From Heterobilharzia americana (taxonomy: Eukaryota > Platyhelminthes > Trematoda > Strigeidida > Schistosomatidae): 64,000 nucleotides of DNA. Under the pieces are notes generated by a model. The model made no database searches. It saw only the letters and a program-made list of their open reading frames with translations, and was not told where the DNA came from. Positions 1 to 12,850 of this stretch are shown in pieces; the stretch's first letter is position 1, and each line of letters starts with the position of its first letter. The stretch spans positions 37,865,920 through 37,929,919 of the forward strand of contig OX104128.1 of assembly GCA_944470555.2 (NCBI GenBank). Direction: 5' to 3'. A program made the translations under genes and the position numbers.

Positions 1-2190
1 ATGTAATATATCCAATGTCAACTTTTTACTTTGTATCCAGTATTTTCTTAACTCTGGTCAAATCTGGACTGAGATTGATACACAACAAGATTACCTATCA
101 GTACTGCGTTACAAGAAACCATTACTTCATCGGACAATACAACGACTTAGCATGTTTTATTTCCTAAGGTCATACGGCCAGATAAAATGTCTGCGAAAAC
201 AGTAACTGTAAAGTGAAGAATGTTGGGTTATCAAGTTACAGGTTCGCATCGACCAGTCTTTATGGCATTCCTGTGTCTCCCACCTCCTTTTAAGTTAACA
301 TTAAAGGCACTTCATTTTAATCATATATACTTTGTGTACTACAAATTCTGATCAGCTTACAATTGAATAAGGTGTTCACTTCCTACCTAGACTTGCTTAT
401 GGGTGCTCGACTTGTGAAGCTTTTGGAAAAAATAAAACTAACTCCGCAGCAGCATGTAGCGTATCTTCCACTTTCTTGTATTACATGCATCTACAAATCT
501 AACTACAGAAATGGTCGAAAAAATGCAACTAATAGTGTTGTAGGAGGATTACTTATTTGATGCTTTTTTATCGTCCTCTATAAATAAGTATACCTAGCTT
601 TAACTTCTAGAACAATGGCGGTCTGTGTCATTAGTCGCAGCAGTTCTAATACTGCAACCGACGAAATGTGATAATCCGAAAATTCGGTAGGTGGATAAAT
701 AAACTGTCTACATAGCCATCACCTCCATATCAATGTTGTTAAAGTAGTTGGAGTCCTCGGTTTTGTTTTCTAATACACGTATACGCATATAGAAACACCA
801 CCTCATCTTAGTAGAAGCAAGTAAACTGTAATCATCCTAACCTATCTCTTCGTCATAGTGTCTAAAAGTGGGTAGTACGGGTATCATTTTGCATGCTTTT
901 GTGAGTGACGCTCCATTGATAAACCTCGTGCTGAATTTTGTGACATTCTACCATCTTGTAGTTTGCTTTCATGCCTGTTTACTCTTGTAGTCGCAGCATA
1001 CCCATCTGGGTGAATGAATGCAAATGCCGAGGAAACTACTCGAGTGCTTGACACCGCTTGCAAGCACTCCTCCTGTATATCAACTAATGCACAATGAGTT
1101 TTGAAAAACTGAAACTTGAAGCAGCTTAGATATGAATCACTGCCGCAGATAACCAAATAAATATGATAGTGTCTTGAGATTCGTTTGCACTATATAAAAG
1201 TTAAGTGTTGCTGTTCCCGAATCTTGAAAAACGTCAATTCCACTTCATCAAACTAGGGAGGTGGTTCATCAATGTGCATATTTTTCATACCTGACGCTTT
1301 GATTATATAAGTATGGAACAAAAGAGTCCGTTTCAGGTTTTATTAAGATGCTTACGGCAATCATATGGAGTTCTTTATAGTAAATAGTATTGGCATTTCC
1401 TAGGTCTCAGTAATGTGATAAAGTTACAAAGTAAATAAGAATTTTTTTAGTTACATCTGACAGGTAAACTAAAATGAAGTTACACTACCGGAGTGCCGAG
1501 ATTTTAAGCGTAAAACGTAATTACTGTATAAAGTACTAGAGTTATGACTATTTAGATCTGTTTTCCCATTCAACAATGCAGATACTGAAAATTCCAGTGT
1601 CCACTTCGATGCTGTTTTGATGAACTGTAACTATTACAGTTTAGACTGGGATTTTCTAAACCAACTACATGTATTTACAAAGTGAGAAGGGGTTTGTTTG
1701 GTAGTAAGAAAATCTTATTTATAAAGGTATGAATTCCGTCTGTTCCTTATTACCACTTTCCTGAAACCTGGTCTTCCCAATTTAAATAAACACGGGATTC
1801 AATTGTAGAATTGATATTTCCGAAGAATATCTGGTTTACTAAAAAGTGAACAGGGTAAACTTAGCTATACAGCTCAAGTTCTGATTATATATAATTCTTT
1901 CAGATTTACCGCTAAAAGCATTGAACGAAGTTTCTTTGATGGTTTCTGCTTGCCGTTCATGGCCATGCAAACTTTTTTTCATGACGTATTCCTTAGACAA
2001 TACTAAGATATGACAGGTTTGTTTTGTAGAAATGATTAGTTGCAGATTTTTTACATTTCATTTATGGTACTATTCTTCGTAACCCTAGAAGTAATTATGG
2101 AAACCACTGCAGCTTTTGTACTTCACTAAACTATGGTTTTTATTATTTTTTTTATAGCACCTATCCACACTTTCGTGTTGATATTTTAAT
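1..2190. other. Unassigned AT-rich non-coding DNA
   Basis: No recognisable exon, repeat family or RNA gene was found. The longest open frame is 90 codons on the minus strand (884-1156); it matches no family I know and lacks a clear splice acceptor. Earlier exons of the ESCO-type gene may lie here or to the left, but its N-terminal region is poorly conserved in the family and I could not pick it out. Confidence 0.4.
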
Positions 2191-2213
2191 TCTGTAATGA
2201 AATTCCGTACTCA

Positions 2214-2367
2214 GCAAAAGGGTTTCCAGCTAACTCTTGACTGCGGACAAAAGGAATTTGGAAGTACCAAATGTCTCCAGTGTCACATGGTTTACACACC
2301 TGGGGATAAGGAAGATATAAAGGCTCACAAGAAGTATCATCAGTTCAAATTATTTCCATTTGTTCGG
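2214..2367 (+). CDS. ESCO-type cohesin acetyltransferase, zinc-finger exon (partial gene)
   Basis: This exon encodes the PIP-like lead-in and C2H2-type zinc finger found just before the acetyltransferase domain in Eco1/ESCO proteins, which acetylate the SMC3 head to establish sister-chromatid cohesion in S phase. Visible residues are QLTLDCGQKEFG, then C-x2-C (CLQC), then the spaced His pair in KAHKKYH, the family order and spacing. The right end is a good donor: GTAAGG starts at 2368 after an Arg codon, phase 0. The left edge is less certain. An acceptor CAG ends at 2213, but an in-frame ATG at 2197 with a stop just upstream is also possible. The phase-0 donor fits the phase-0 acceptor at 11573, giving a 9.2 kb intron. 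N-terminal exons are not identified. Confidence 0.9.
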
Positions 2368-2409
2368 GTAAGGTGTAGAGCTATTAGCCCAAATTCATTT
2401 GTTCATTAG

Positions 2410-4199
2410 TTATTAACTTTTCGTAACTTAGTGGAAAAGCTGTTCATAATATTCTAAGATGAACTCAAATAATGGCTAGCTCTAATTATTTTCAGCGACT
2501 CCATTTTTAATTTATATCTACAGATTCTCTAAGACGTTTTCTTGTATTAATTAAAGATGCAAAATGTGAAATAGTAGAGGTACCATAGGAAGCTAAACAA
2601 GTAAATTAACTAATAAATATAGAAGAAAATCAGAAACTATAAAAGTATTGAAAGAGCATATAAACAAATCAAAAGGACTACATATTTCGTCTGCCTTTCT
2701 AAAGTTCATCTTTCTGTCTTTCTCGAAAATATTAATAAAGCGTGGTGAGATACTTATTTACCTCCAATTTACACCGTATGATAGCGCGTCATTCTATGAA
2801 GTCACGTGATTTACGAGATAACTTCAGATCATGAATAAACAACTCTCCCTCATTGTACGATATCACTTCGTAAACTGACTTTTGATCTTGTTTTAACCCA
2901 GCTCTAGCTTGAGCGGATAGGGATTCACGTAAAAAGCAAGTTGCTTAGGCTGTTGTTTTAACCCAACTACTAGTTAAAAACCAATCTTCACTACCTAAAT
3001 ACGGTTGACTGTTGCATTATTTATAATGGAACACAAAAGACTAGGTTTCGCAAGCTTGGGGCAGAACTTCAGTCGCTAAAGTGTTTTACACTAGATGTTT
3101 TACAACCAGATAAACTTTGGGATAGCTTCAAACATAGTTCAACTCAAAAACATACTGGTTTGGATTTCCCTTTACGTAGATCATTCTCATAAAAATGTTT
3201 ATCCAGGCACAAGGACTTTCCCATCATATCGAATGGTTTACCACCAAAAGTGAGTTCAAGAATATACACATTCTTTTTAATAGGTATAATTAAAGTGAAG
3301 TATTGTCAAAAAGATCAAAGGGATCTATGGAGTTAAAAAAAATAACATTTGTTACCTGCTATGGTAGTGGTGATGTTCAAGTACACTAATTGATTACTGG
3401 AATGTAACTAACTTCATGTTGTCTAGTTCTAAGTGCTGACCGAATCTTATCGATCATTTTGCAGGCTGACCATCAAGCTAGGAGATTCACTACTGCAATG
3501 CATTGAAACAGATGTTAGTTGGATTGAGGTAACTGGCAGGAAGCCCTTAACCTTGGTTTCATGCTTTTTTAGCAGGCCGAAAGATGGATATGTAGTCACT
3601 GGATCTGGGATGTGAATGAAATGCTTAATATTCACGATTCATCCCATAATTTCAGATATCTCTGTAGTTTGATAGCGACCAAAACTTTGGAATTCACTGG
3701 TAGTAGACCTATATCTCGGTGATTTCAGGGTACATTATTTAGTCTTTTTTAAAGCTTTGTACAGAGATGTTCTCACTTCAGAGTTACAGAGCACTTCCAT
3801 TATGTTGCATTTTTATAAACAAATTAGCGGATGTTACAGCCAGAAAAGTCCACGAGTCAGTCTTATGAGTTGTGTTCTAATTTCGCATTTCTAGTTTTTA
3901 ACAAAATTCTAGTCGTTTGGTGGGTCATTGCGGACTAAAGACGGTTCACAAGCCACTGGTTGGACTTGCTGTGGCAATAGTTCAACGCTACTGTCTAACA
4001 TTTTAGATGCTTTCAGAGGTTTTTGCTGAGTTTGGTGTACCCAGGTTGCATCAGTGACAGCAGGTTTGTTGCTGATGACTGTTTGGAGAATAGATGGAGG
4101 ATGCTTTAGTCAGCTCATTTAATTTTTAGTGTGGGATTTCACTGCCACACACACACTTTCCTGTTTTACTTGTACTTTGTAGTGTGCCTACTTTGATGA
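2410..4199. other. Intronic DNA, unassigned
   Basis: Left part of the ESCO-type intron. Two short opposing open frames at 3433-3635 overlap each other and match nothing I know. The stretch 3900-4140 has higher GC content and looks like decayed repeat, but I cannot name the family. Confidence 0.35.
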
Positions 4200-5750
4200 A
4201 CCGTGAGACTGATTTTAATTAGTATTAAAGTTTTACTTTTTTCAGGGTGACTGAACAAAGTTGAACCTTTTTACTAGCATCAGAAACGAATAAAAAACAA
4301 TTGCAATATTGACAACGATAATAGAATTTATACGGTTTGTTAAGCGAACCGCTTATACAAAAGTTTTGACTTGCAAATGGTCTACTCATTGAAAACAGTA
4401 TGTTCTTTGTAGCCCTATAATTGAGCCTGAGATTGTCTACTGGCTCAAAGGAAGGATTTTAAAATTCTCTTTCCACGGGCTGTTTTGTGGTTTTTCGTTT
4501 CTTTTCAATTCTGAATTTTTTGAGGCCTCCTTCTTTAGTGATCGGTGTAGAACTACAGCGTTGACTGCATTTCGATTCTGACCGCTTCATTGCGAAGACT
4601 GTAAGTTAACTTACGTTTGAGTTGCTTTCGCTTCTTATTTTGGTTGGAGCCAACTGTAATGAGTCTTCTCTTATGAATCAGTTTGAATGGCGTTTCGGAA
4701 ATCCAATGGTTTTTGCTAGCCTTTAGATCTTGATTGCCAACTTTCTTCACTGCTGTTTCTACAGAAGACTTTATATCACGTCAGGTTTCCTCAGGATGCG
4801 GATTGTTATCACGTTCAGATAAATGCTTAGCTATCTCCCGAAATACATACCTGACGTTCTTATCTCCTTGTCTCGCTTACAACAACTTCACCGTTGTCTG
4901 TTTTCTATGCGCAACAAGGTGTAAGTTAACATGTGCCTTTACTTACGCGTGATCGGAGTCCAAACACATACTTCAAAAATAGCGGCAATACGTTCTGTAT
5001 CCATCACTAGTTTGGTATCGATGGATGCTAAGTCAAATAGTGTCTGTGCGTATGATCGCAGTTACTGCTAGCCAGAAACAAGTGATTATCAGAAAAAAAA
5101 CCAATAATCACTGTTGTCAGTACCTTAGATAGGATAGATAGCCCCAAGGTGTCTTTCTGATTGGCTCAGCTTCCTTACTTGAACACTGAAGTTGTTTACT
5201 ACCATGACTATGTCTAAAAGTTTTGCTTTATGTTGCGAAATTGACAGCTTCTGATAGAGTTCATTTTTTGTATCATCTGAACTACATTTTGTGGGCACGT
5301 AGGCAGATACTACGAATAGGCATCGGCGAGTGTCACAATCCTTCTCAATTCACACAAGTTCGTTCGGTCGGACAGTCCATAGATGTCTATTGACTGGTAC
5401 CCAGTTTAGAAGTGCGATTTCTGTCTACAACTTGATGTCATGCTTATAGCAGCGAGTTAATGGAAGCTAACCATTAAATCCGTGGTCACTTGTGAAGTTA
5501 ATTTTGCAGATTCACCTCATTGGCTTGTTTAGGTCAAGTGAATAACCAAACTTGGATCCTATAGCAAATCTTTAAAACACAACATACATTTACATCTCGA
5601 GATTCTGCAGTTTTACCTAGAGACACTTGATGTTTGATTTGGGACAGGTTCCAGGCATGAAAAGCTATAATATGAAGTCAACAGCGTTTTTTTGGGTGAT
5701 AGAAAATGTTTTTTCGTCGCTTAAATCAGTACGGAGGGTCGCAGGATTGG
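4200..5750 (-). mobile_element. RTE subfamily B (SR2-like) fragment, endonuclease to linker
   Basis: Translating the minus strand in shifting frames gives a decayed APE-type endonuclease end (about 5300-5000: APT..SSDD, then VSQSERHLGA and a DNSDY-like stretch) followed by the basic linker (about 4750-4550) with WISETPFKLIHKRR and KQLKRKLTYSLRNEAVRIE. This order and wording match the linker of RTE-clade elements of schistosomes. Several stops and frameshifts make it inactive, and the reverse transcriptase portion is missing. It is antisense to the ESCO-type gene. Confidence 0.75.
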
Positions 5751-7389
5751 AAGTTGAGAAAGTTTTGAGAGGTTTATTTTTCATATCAGAAAGTGGAGGC
5801 AATAGAGGTGAATGAGGTCGATTATAGTTGGTTAGGTGTTATATGCTGTCGGAAGCATATGGGCGGTTGATACTTTCCTGTTGCCCGTATCTTGCAAATT
5901 GTTGCTGTATGATAACTTGAAAAAGGATTTGTTTTGCGTAATTGCAGGGCTTATGCGAGATCTGCCTGAGTCTGGTCATTTATGGCCTTTTTGGAAGTCT
6001 AAGATTTGAATAATAATGGTATTAGAGAACTCAGAAAAGGAGGAGAAGGAATACAAATATGGCATATGTTATAATTTATCAAGAAAAAGTATAGGTTTTT
6101 AGAATCGCAATTCGTTAACGCATCCATATCACAGGTCCATTTTGAACCAAACTACCTGAAGTTCCAAAGTATCATTAGGGAGTTTCATGTCTTATTGTAG
6201 TCCTAATCAAACCTTGACGTTTCTATATATTCTAATGGGTTAAAATGCCTTCAAGTTATCTGTTGTCCAGCTAGTGTAACACTCTTCAGCTGTTAGTGAA
6301 GGTCAGTCTGGATTGGGTTGCTTTCCTAACATAACATTCTACACTATATCTCATCCTTGTTCACTAATAAGCTTCACTGCATGCTATCATGGCTACAAGA
6401 ATCAAATATTCATACTCTTCGCACTTATTTCAACTTGAATGCCCATATATCAGGTATATTATAGGACAGTGAGTATAAAAAATCTTTCGAAGCCATTCAG
6501 ATATCTTGTGGGTATCAATAGTGATTAACTTTTTCAATGCCTGAACAGGCCCTCAGTATTCATGTCCACATTTCGTCGAATACAGACTCATTAGAGTTTT
6601 AAAGCTGTTCTCAAATACGTGAAATATCCAACTTACTCAACTCCTCTGTTAAGCTAGGTGCCCGTTCATTCGGAATTTGCTGAGATTGAATAAAATGCAA
6701 AATTAACATTCTTGACGGACATTGTTTGACGTGATCAAATCTTGCGAGTGTCAGGAGTTGATCCAATGAGTATTAACTAGGATTTCATTGACGAAAATCA
6801 CAGTTTTGCTTATGTGTTCATCTATTCAGCATTTACGGTGTCAAATACTCATGAGACTTCAGTAGTACTTCAAACTTCTGGTTATTATCAACCCTATTTC
6901 ACCTCGTCTCTTCCTGCTAAAAAATATATATCCTCAACTTCTTCCTGTTCTGAAACTCTTGCTAACTTTTCAAGCTTAGAAAGGAACACCTATGATCTCC
7001 TGAAAACGCTCTCCAAACTACACACCACATTATTCGAGGTTCACATTCTCAGTCAAACCAAGCAACAACCCTTATTGGCCAGAATTGAACCTTAAATATA
7101 TGCTGCACTTATGGAAAACACATATATTCGATTTTCGCCTGTGCCAGTTGGAATTTGTTGTGGTAATGGCTTTCATTAAAAGGGTTACCTGCCAGGTACA
7201 TTACTTGATTAACGGCTCTATGGTCGTACGCTTGTAAGAACCTGTGATAAGCTGTCTTTCATGGTGTCTGTTTCACGTAATACTTATCAGTGATGTCTGT
7301 TGTCTCCATTTAAGCTTAAATTCATCATAGATGTACTCAAAATTTTAAAAAGATTGGTCTCCTCACTAGCACAATCTAGCTCGGTGGTG
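5751..7389. other. Intronic DNA, unassigned
   Basis: No recognisable element. A 93-codon open frame on + (6814-7095) is Ser/Thr-rich, matches nothing known to me and is probably chance. Confidence 0.35.

Positions 7390-7475
<86 letters not shown>
7390..7475. repeat. (TA)n microsatellite, 86 bp
   Basis: Uninterrupted TA dinucleotide run. The open frames that cross it on both strands (YIYIYI) are artefacts of the repeat. Confidence 0.99.
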
Positions 7476-7479
<4 letters not shown>

Positions 7480-7761
7480 AATACTAACTTCTGTTTCAGC
7501 ACTGGTTTTTATCAGTATCTGATCTACCAACTGAGAGTAAAGTAGTCAAAGACGTTTGCCTGCAAAATATAGGTCAGTCCTGGTGGATTATTGGTTTGCA
7601 AAATCTTAACAGAGTCTGATTACCAGCCATCAACGTACACTACTTGTGATGACTGTGTGATACCTGAATCTCTAGTAAAAACTGAGTTTACTAGATAACA
7701 CTGCCCTCTACTTCACTAAAGGTTGATTAAAAATTCTAGGTATTTCATTGTCGTTGCCTTA

Positions 7762-10700
7762 TTATTATTATTATTATTAGTCCCTTGGGTTCCTAATGGA
7801 ACGTAGGGCTTCAGTAGCGCGTCTCCAGTGAACTCTGTTCTCTGAAATCTTTTGAACCTGGCTCCACGACAGCCCAGAAGCCCTCATTTCCTCCTCGCAC
7901 GATCTCCTCCATGTCACCCTCGACACCGACGCCCAACTCGTCGCTTCCCATGGGGATTCCACTCGAGGGCTTGGCCTGCTGCGTGATGTCCCCAGTCGGC
8001 CTTCTCAGTGTATGCCCAATCCATCGCCACTTCCTTCCAGTGCATATTTGTTGGGTGATAGGTTCTTGGTTGATTCGTTGCCCGTCCAGAGCTCCTTGTT
8101 GCATATTCTCATTATTCTCGCCATCTGATCTTCAGTAGCGAGCGTAAGCAGTTGTTGATGAATGTCTGTAGTTTGTTGGAAATGCCTTTCGTAACGCGTC
8201 GAGTCCCCAAACCATACAGGAGCACTGACTTGACATTGGTATTGAAAATTCGGATCTTGTTCACGCTTTATGCTGAGTGCAGTGCAGTAGATCTCCACAC
8301 TGGTTTCAGGCTAATGAACACCTGTCTTGCTTTTCCGATCCTGGTTTTGACATCCTCGTCTGTGCCACCGCCTGCAGTTGAAACAGTGCTGCCTAGATAG
8401 GTGAAGGAGGTTACTTCCTTTAAGTTTCTCCCGTTGATGGTGATTGGAGTTTGTTGTTGGTGCGGTATGTTCATCACCTCTGTCTTATTTATATTCACCT
8501 GAAGTCCGGTCTTCGCTGCCCTGCCTCTTCTGCCAACTTGTTGGTTTTCGCATGTAGATCTTGAAGTTTGTGTGACATTAAACACAAGCCATCGGCGAAA
8601 TCCAAATCTTCTAGGGTCTTTTCATCCGTCAAACAGCTTATGCCCGTCTTCTCACTGCTCATGGTTTGCTACATGATCCAGCCCACCACAGTTAGAAAGA
8701 TCATGGGTGCTAGTAGACAGCCTTGTTTCACTCCTGTCTTCACTTCGCTTCAAAGGCATCACTGAGCTGTCCATTGTGAATTACTTGGCATGTGGCGTCT
8801 TCATATAGTTGTTGAATGAGGTTGACAAAGGTTTGTGGTATTCCATGGCGTTGGAGCAGTTTCCAAATTACCTCTCGGTCGACGCTGTCAAAGGCCTTCT
8901 CAAAGTCGATGAAGTTGAGGTAAGGTAGAGGGTTGACTGCCATCCTATACTCTGTTCTATGATGATGCTTAGTGTAGCGTTACAGTTTGGTGCGCACATG
9001 ATTTGTACTTCCTGAATCCAGCCAGCCAGCCTGTTCTGGTGGTAGTTTTGAATCCAGTGCATCTTTATTCTCTGCAGGATGATGCGGCCTAATATTTTGC
9101 TTGCTCTGAGTGGACAGGAGAGTGATTCATTGCCAGTTCTTGCAAAGACTTAGGTCTCCCTTCTTCGGAATTTGACAAGGTAACCCTTCTTCCAATCAGT
9201 GGCCAGGTACCTTTACTTCCTTCCACACCTTCTGCAATAGTGGTGTGAGCATGTCCGCTGTTGTCTCTGTGTCTGTTCTCAGTGCTTCTGGCTGGATTCC
9301 GTCTGGTCCTGCTGCTTTCCCATATTTCAGTAGCTTTATGGCATTCAGGACTTCCATTTTCGTTGGAGGATTTATGTTCACTTGTAGTTCTGTGGCTGGG
9401 CTGTAGGTGGTATTTGTAGACGAAGTGCAGGTGGTGGTCGATTCAAGAGCTTCTTGAAGTGGTCGGCCCATTGTTTTCTCTGTTTCTCTTCTTTCGTAAT
9501 TAAATTTCCGTCATCATCTTTTATTGGTTTCGTCTGCGTTGATCTCTTCCCCCCCCAGAAAGTAACCTGGTTATTTGATACAATGTTGTTAGGTCTGTCT
9601 GTCCTACCTGCAGCCTGTTCTGCTTCACTTGCCAGTGTTTCGTAGAAGTGTCTTTTGTCTTTCCGTGCACTCTTCTTCACTTCTTTGTCCAGTGTATCGT
9701 TTTATACATTGTACTCAGTTCCTCTTGTCGTTGAGCATCCATGCACTGGTTTATCTTCTGCTTCACCATCACCATCCTCCTCTCCTTGCTCTATCAGCTT
9801 CCATGTATCCGTCGAGATCCATTCCTACCTTGTCTTGCCTTGTTTCCTCTTCCTTCCTAATACGGTTGTGCAGGTTTCTTTCCACATAGCTTTCAAAGAC
9901 TTCCAGTGTTTTTCCACACAGGTTTCTTCAGGGATGTTCTTCGATATCTCCCATTTTGTCTTTATGGCTGAAGTGAAGATTTCCTTTGTAGTTTCATCCT
10001 TCAGTTTCCGGGTGTTGTACTTGAACTGCGGTCTATCACCAGCTTCCTTGAAGGCTTTTAACTTGATTTGGAAGGTTCCTTGCACTAGATACTGGTATGA
10101 GTGGTGTGAACCTACATCTGCTCCTCTTCTTGACCTTGTGTTAAGTAGGCTGCGTCTCCACTTTCTTCACATTAAGATGAAGTCGATCTAACTTTTAGTG
10201 TTTCCATCTGGTGAATGGTGAAATCCATGTCGCTTTGTGGATATCCTTGTGCTTGAACACACTGCCTCACTGCAATCACCAGATGGTTGAATGCACAGAA
10301 TTCTGCAAACAATTCTCCATTCTCTTTCATCACCTCACCGAGTGCTTCTCGACCTGTGGTTAGTTCTCTTCCTGTGTTGTCCCCTCCCAATTTGGCATTC
10401 ATGTCGCCCATTAGAATTTTGATATCGCCAACTTGAGTGGTGTCTTGTCCAGTGTTGATTGAAGTTGTCTGTAGAAATCCTCCTTTTTCTCTTGCTCTGC
10501 ATTATTTGTAGGTGCGTAGTGTAGCGTAGCATTGTATGATTGTGACTTTCCTTCCTTTTGAGTTGAACCTCGCTGTCATGATCCTGCAGGAGGAGATTGG
10601 TTCCCACTGCATGAGGGCCTTCAATGCTGTTGGGGACATCATGATAGCCACTCCATAACTCAGTGTGCTCGTGGTTGTCTTCTGGGTGACAATATCGGGG

Positions 10701-11119
10701 TAGATCATTGATTCTCCAGTTGACAGTTTGGAGAGTCCACTCCCATTCCATCTGCTTTCGCAAATTCCAAACACTTCAATGTGATACCTCTTCATCTCGT
10801 TTGCAATCTAGGCTGCCTTGCTGGGTTCAAACATTGTGCGGACATTCCATGTCCCCACATTTACTTTCGCTTTCATCGAGAGAAAACACATCGGCCAATT
10901 GGCTTCCCGAAGGCCTTCACCAACTGGCTTCATTTCGCCTCTCCGATTCCAGCTGGGAATAATTTTGTTTTTATTTTTTATATATCGTTTGTGCTTTGAA
11001 GTTTTTTTAGCGGTTAGATTTGTTTTAGGGGGTAGGTTTGGTAGCCGTATGCCCAACCTTCCCTCTTTATGAGGGCTTAGGATCGGCCAGTAACTAGTGA
11101 ACTAGTTAACCAGACCAGG
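7762..11119 (-). mobile_element. Near full-length RTE subfamily A non-LTR retrotransposon with target-site duplication
   Basis: A 3.36 kb element, read on the minus strand. It starts near 11119 and carries an APE-type endonuclease (VGTWNVRTM about 10860; FGICESRW about 10760; MGDMNAKLG about 10400). A linker follows (10085-9480), then reverse transcriptase with GKAAGPDGIQPEAL (about 9310), NFIDFEKAFDSVDR (about 8900), a FADGL-type catalytic region (about 8590) and SFTYLGSTVS (about 8410). The end is WRRATEALRSIRNPRD (7830-7780) followed by a (TAA)n tail. The flanks repeat TTGTCGTTGCCTTA at 7748-7761 and 11120-11133, a perfect 14-bp target-site duplication. Coding is broken: for example a CAG-to-TAG change near 10806 and frameshifts near 10510 and 10430. 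It lies antisense in the ESCO-type intron. Confidence 0.93.
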
Positions 11120-11133
11120 TTGTCGTTGCCTTA

Positions 11134-11572
11134 GCAGCATCGCTTACTTGTGAGACAATCACTTTGTAAATAATATGAAAGTTAAGCTCAGAGTATTGAG
11201 CAAAATAAGTAAGTTTTTGATAAGACTATATCTTCTGCTAAGATGTTTAAGACGTGTATTCCTCATGTAAAGCCGTCATCTACTCTATCATTCATTGTTA
11301 GGTGAAGTACGATTGGTTTCGAAAATTCCTGATTTTGGACAAGTAAACAGATGGCATCAATCCAGAATATATTTTATTTGCCTGTTCGTAACAGACACAG
11401 TATAATGATTAGATTATTCTAGTACACGAGAATATTTCACAAAACGATGGTAGTAGCTTTCATTGTGAAAAGTCATTTCTTGTTAAGGACTGTTGAAGTG
11501 AACGGTTTTGAGTAGATATTTTTGTGTATAATGTATAGGGGATTCCTTTACTTTGTATTTGATTTGTTGTAG
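11134..11572. other. Intronic DNA before the ESCO acetyltransferase exon
   Basis: AT-rich, with no element recognised. It ends in a T-rich tract and the acceptor AG at 11571-11572. Confidence 0.6.
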
Positions 11573-12211
11573 CTACCAAGGGGACGACATCAACAAGTTA
11601 TTCAAGAGAATTTAAATGGTTCACGTGTTGTGGAACTACTGACTGATTGTCGACTTGGACAAGGTTTCTATGAACGGATATCATCCCTTTTGAATAAGGA
11701 ATTTGGCTATGACCAACCTTTACGGAAGAGTAACTCTTCTTGCGTTAATGGCTCTGGTATGAGTTTATGTCCCGACTGGCGTGTTTTCGTTCATGTCATC
11801 GATCGGACACAACAAGTGGTAGGCTGCTGTGTTGTCGAAGAGCTAACTACAAAGAAAATATTAACAAAGGGTTACAAATTAAATCGTCTGATCGGTGGAC
11901 GGAAAGCTCTTTTATCTTGGAGTATTCAGAGTGCTGACCAAAACCAAACTAATCATAATTCAATTCCCTTACATTTTGAGGACACATTATGTACAGACAT
12001 TAGCGGACCAATATGTGGTGTTCGGCGGTTATGGGTGGAACGGGACCACCGTCGGAGGGGGATAGCTACGAGTTTATTGGATGCTGTCTTACAGAACTTA
12101 GTATATAGTCTTCCACTTCCCCGTACACAGATAGCTTTTGCTGAACCAACTGCAGATGGTGCGGATTTCGCTGTATCTTACGTGGGCCGTGAAGATATTT
12201 TAATCTATTAG
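11573..12211 (+). CDS. ESCO-type cohesin acetyltransferase, terminal acetyltransferase exon
   Basis: This is the GNAT-like C-terminal domain of an Eco1/ESCO acetyltransferase, expected in the nucleus on replicating chromatin. The acceptor AG is at 11571-11572 after a T-rich stretch, and phase 0 continues from the zinc-finger exon. Order of features: IQENLNGSRVVEL, a helix resembling ESCO NELGF (NKEFGYDQPL), the VVGCCVVEE strand, then CGVRRLWVERDHRRRGIA (about 12015-12070), which holds the acetyl-CoA binding turn RRRGIA. IAFAEPTADG and FAVSYVGREDILIY close the domain before the TAA. In human ESCO1 the IAFSDPTPDG segment carries a catalytic Asp; here the position is Glu (yeast, as I recall, has Gln), so the domain still looks functional. 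A roughly 45-residue Asn/Ser-rich loop between the strands is longer than in vertebrates. Confidence 0.93.
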   Translation, partial: LPRGRHQQVIQENLNGSRVVELLTDCRLGQGFYERISSLLNKEFGYDQPLRKSNSSCVNGSGMSLCPDWRVFVHVIDRTQQVVGCCVVEELTTKKILTKGYKLNRLIGGRKALLSWSIQSADQNQTNHNSIPLHFEDTLCTDISGPICGVRRLWVERDHRRRGIATSLLDAVLQNLVYSLPLPRTQIAFAEPTADGADFAVSYVGREDILIY

Positions 12212-12489
12212 TTTTATATTTCCATAACAAATATTGTACACCGATAATTTGAGATGATCAATAATAGCGGTGAAATTATTTATTTACTTTTATTTTCTAA
12301 CTGTTTAGTCATTTTTTGAGCACACTCCATTACTTTCCTGAATGAAGTTAATTCACGATACTGTAAACTCAACTGTGTTTTTCTAATCGGAAAACCTAGA
12401 AGTTTACTGTTGAAGTGCTAACAATGCTGGTATGTGATGTATTACTCGAGATAATAGCCCGTTGTATCCTGTGAGATATAACCGTTTAA

Positions 12490-12850
12490 GGTAGAAGACA
12501 TGAAGCAGTTAAAGGATTTTGATCATAGGTGTCTTTGTAGTACTGCTCGCGTTTGATATGAGAAATGTTGAGGTCAGGCGAAGAGTACAAGGCAATACAG
12601 GCAAGTCAACTGAGATGGCTTGGACAAATACTACGCATGCTGAGCCACCCCTACCTCGATATGCCATGCTAGGAAAAGTTGGAATAGGGTTCAGAGTGAC
12701 CAGAACAAGACGTAGCACCAATCGATGAGCGGTGTTTTGAGGTTCAAACCACGTCCCAGGGGTCTCCGAATCAATAGTTGGGGGTTTTGATGACATGACT
12801 GAAAATTGGTCACAGTTGTATCCACTTTTTGACGTCTTCTTAAGCTTCAG
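12490..12850 (+). mobile_element. RTE subfamily B 3' fragment
   Basis: Across frames the plus strand keeps the C-terminal signature of schistosome RTE elements: FDHRCL near 12520, an RWLGH/LPR..ML-like stretch (about 12610-12670), HQSMS about 12715, then GLRIN and D.KLVTVVSTF. Stops interrupt every frame. It lies about 280 bp downstream of the ESCO-type stop codon, so the 3' UTR may run into it. Confidence 0.65.

Noticed and set aside
7287..7545. Open frames on both strands across the TA run
   Set aside because: They are Tyr-Ile repeats produced by the dinucleotide run.
9655..10191. 178-codon plus frame inside the RTE
   Set aside because: Antisense to the RTE linker and endonuclease; the minus strand carries the recognisable protein.
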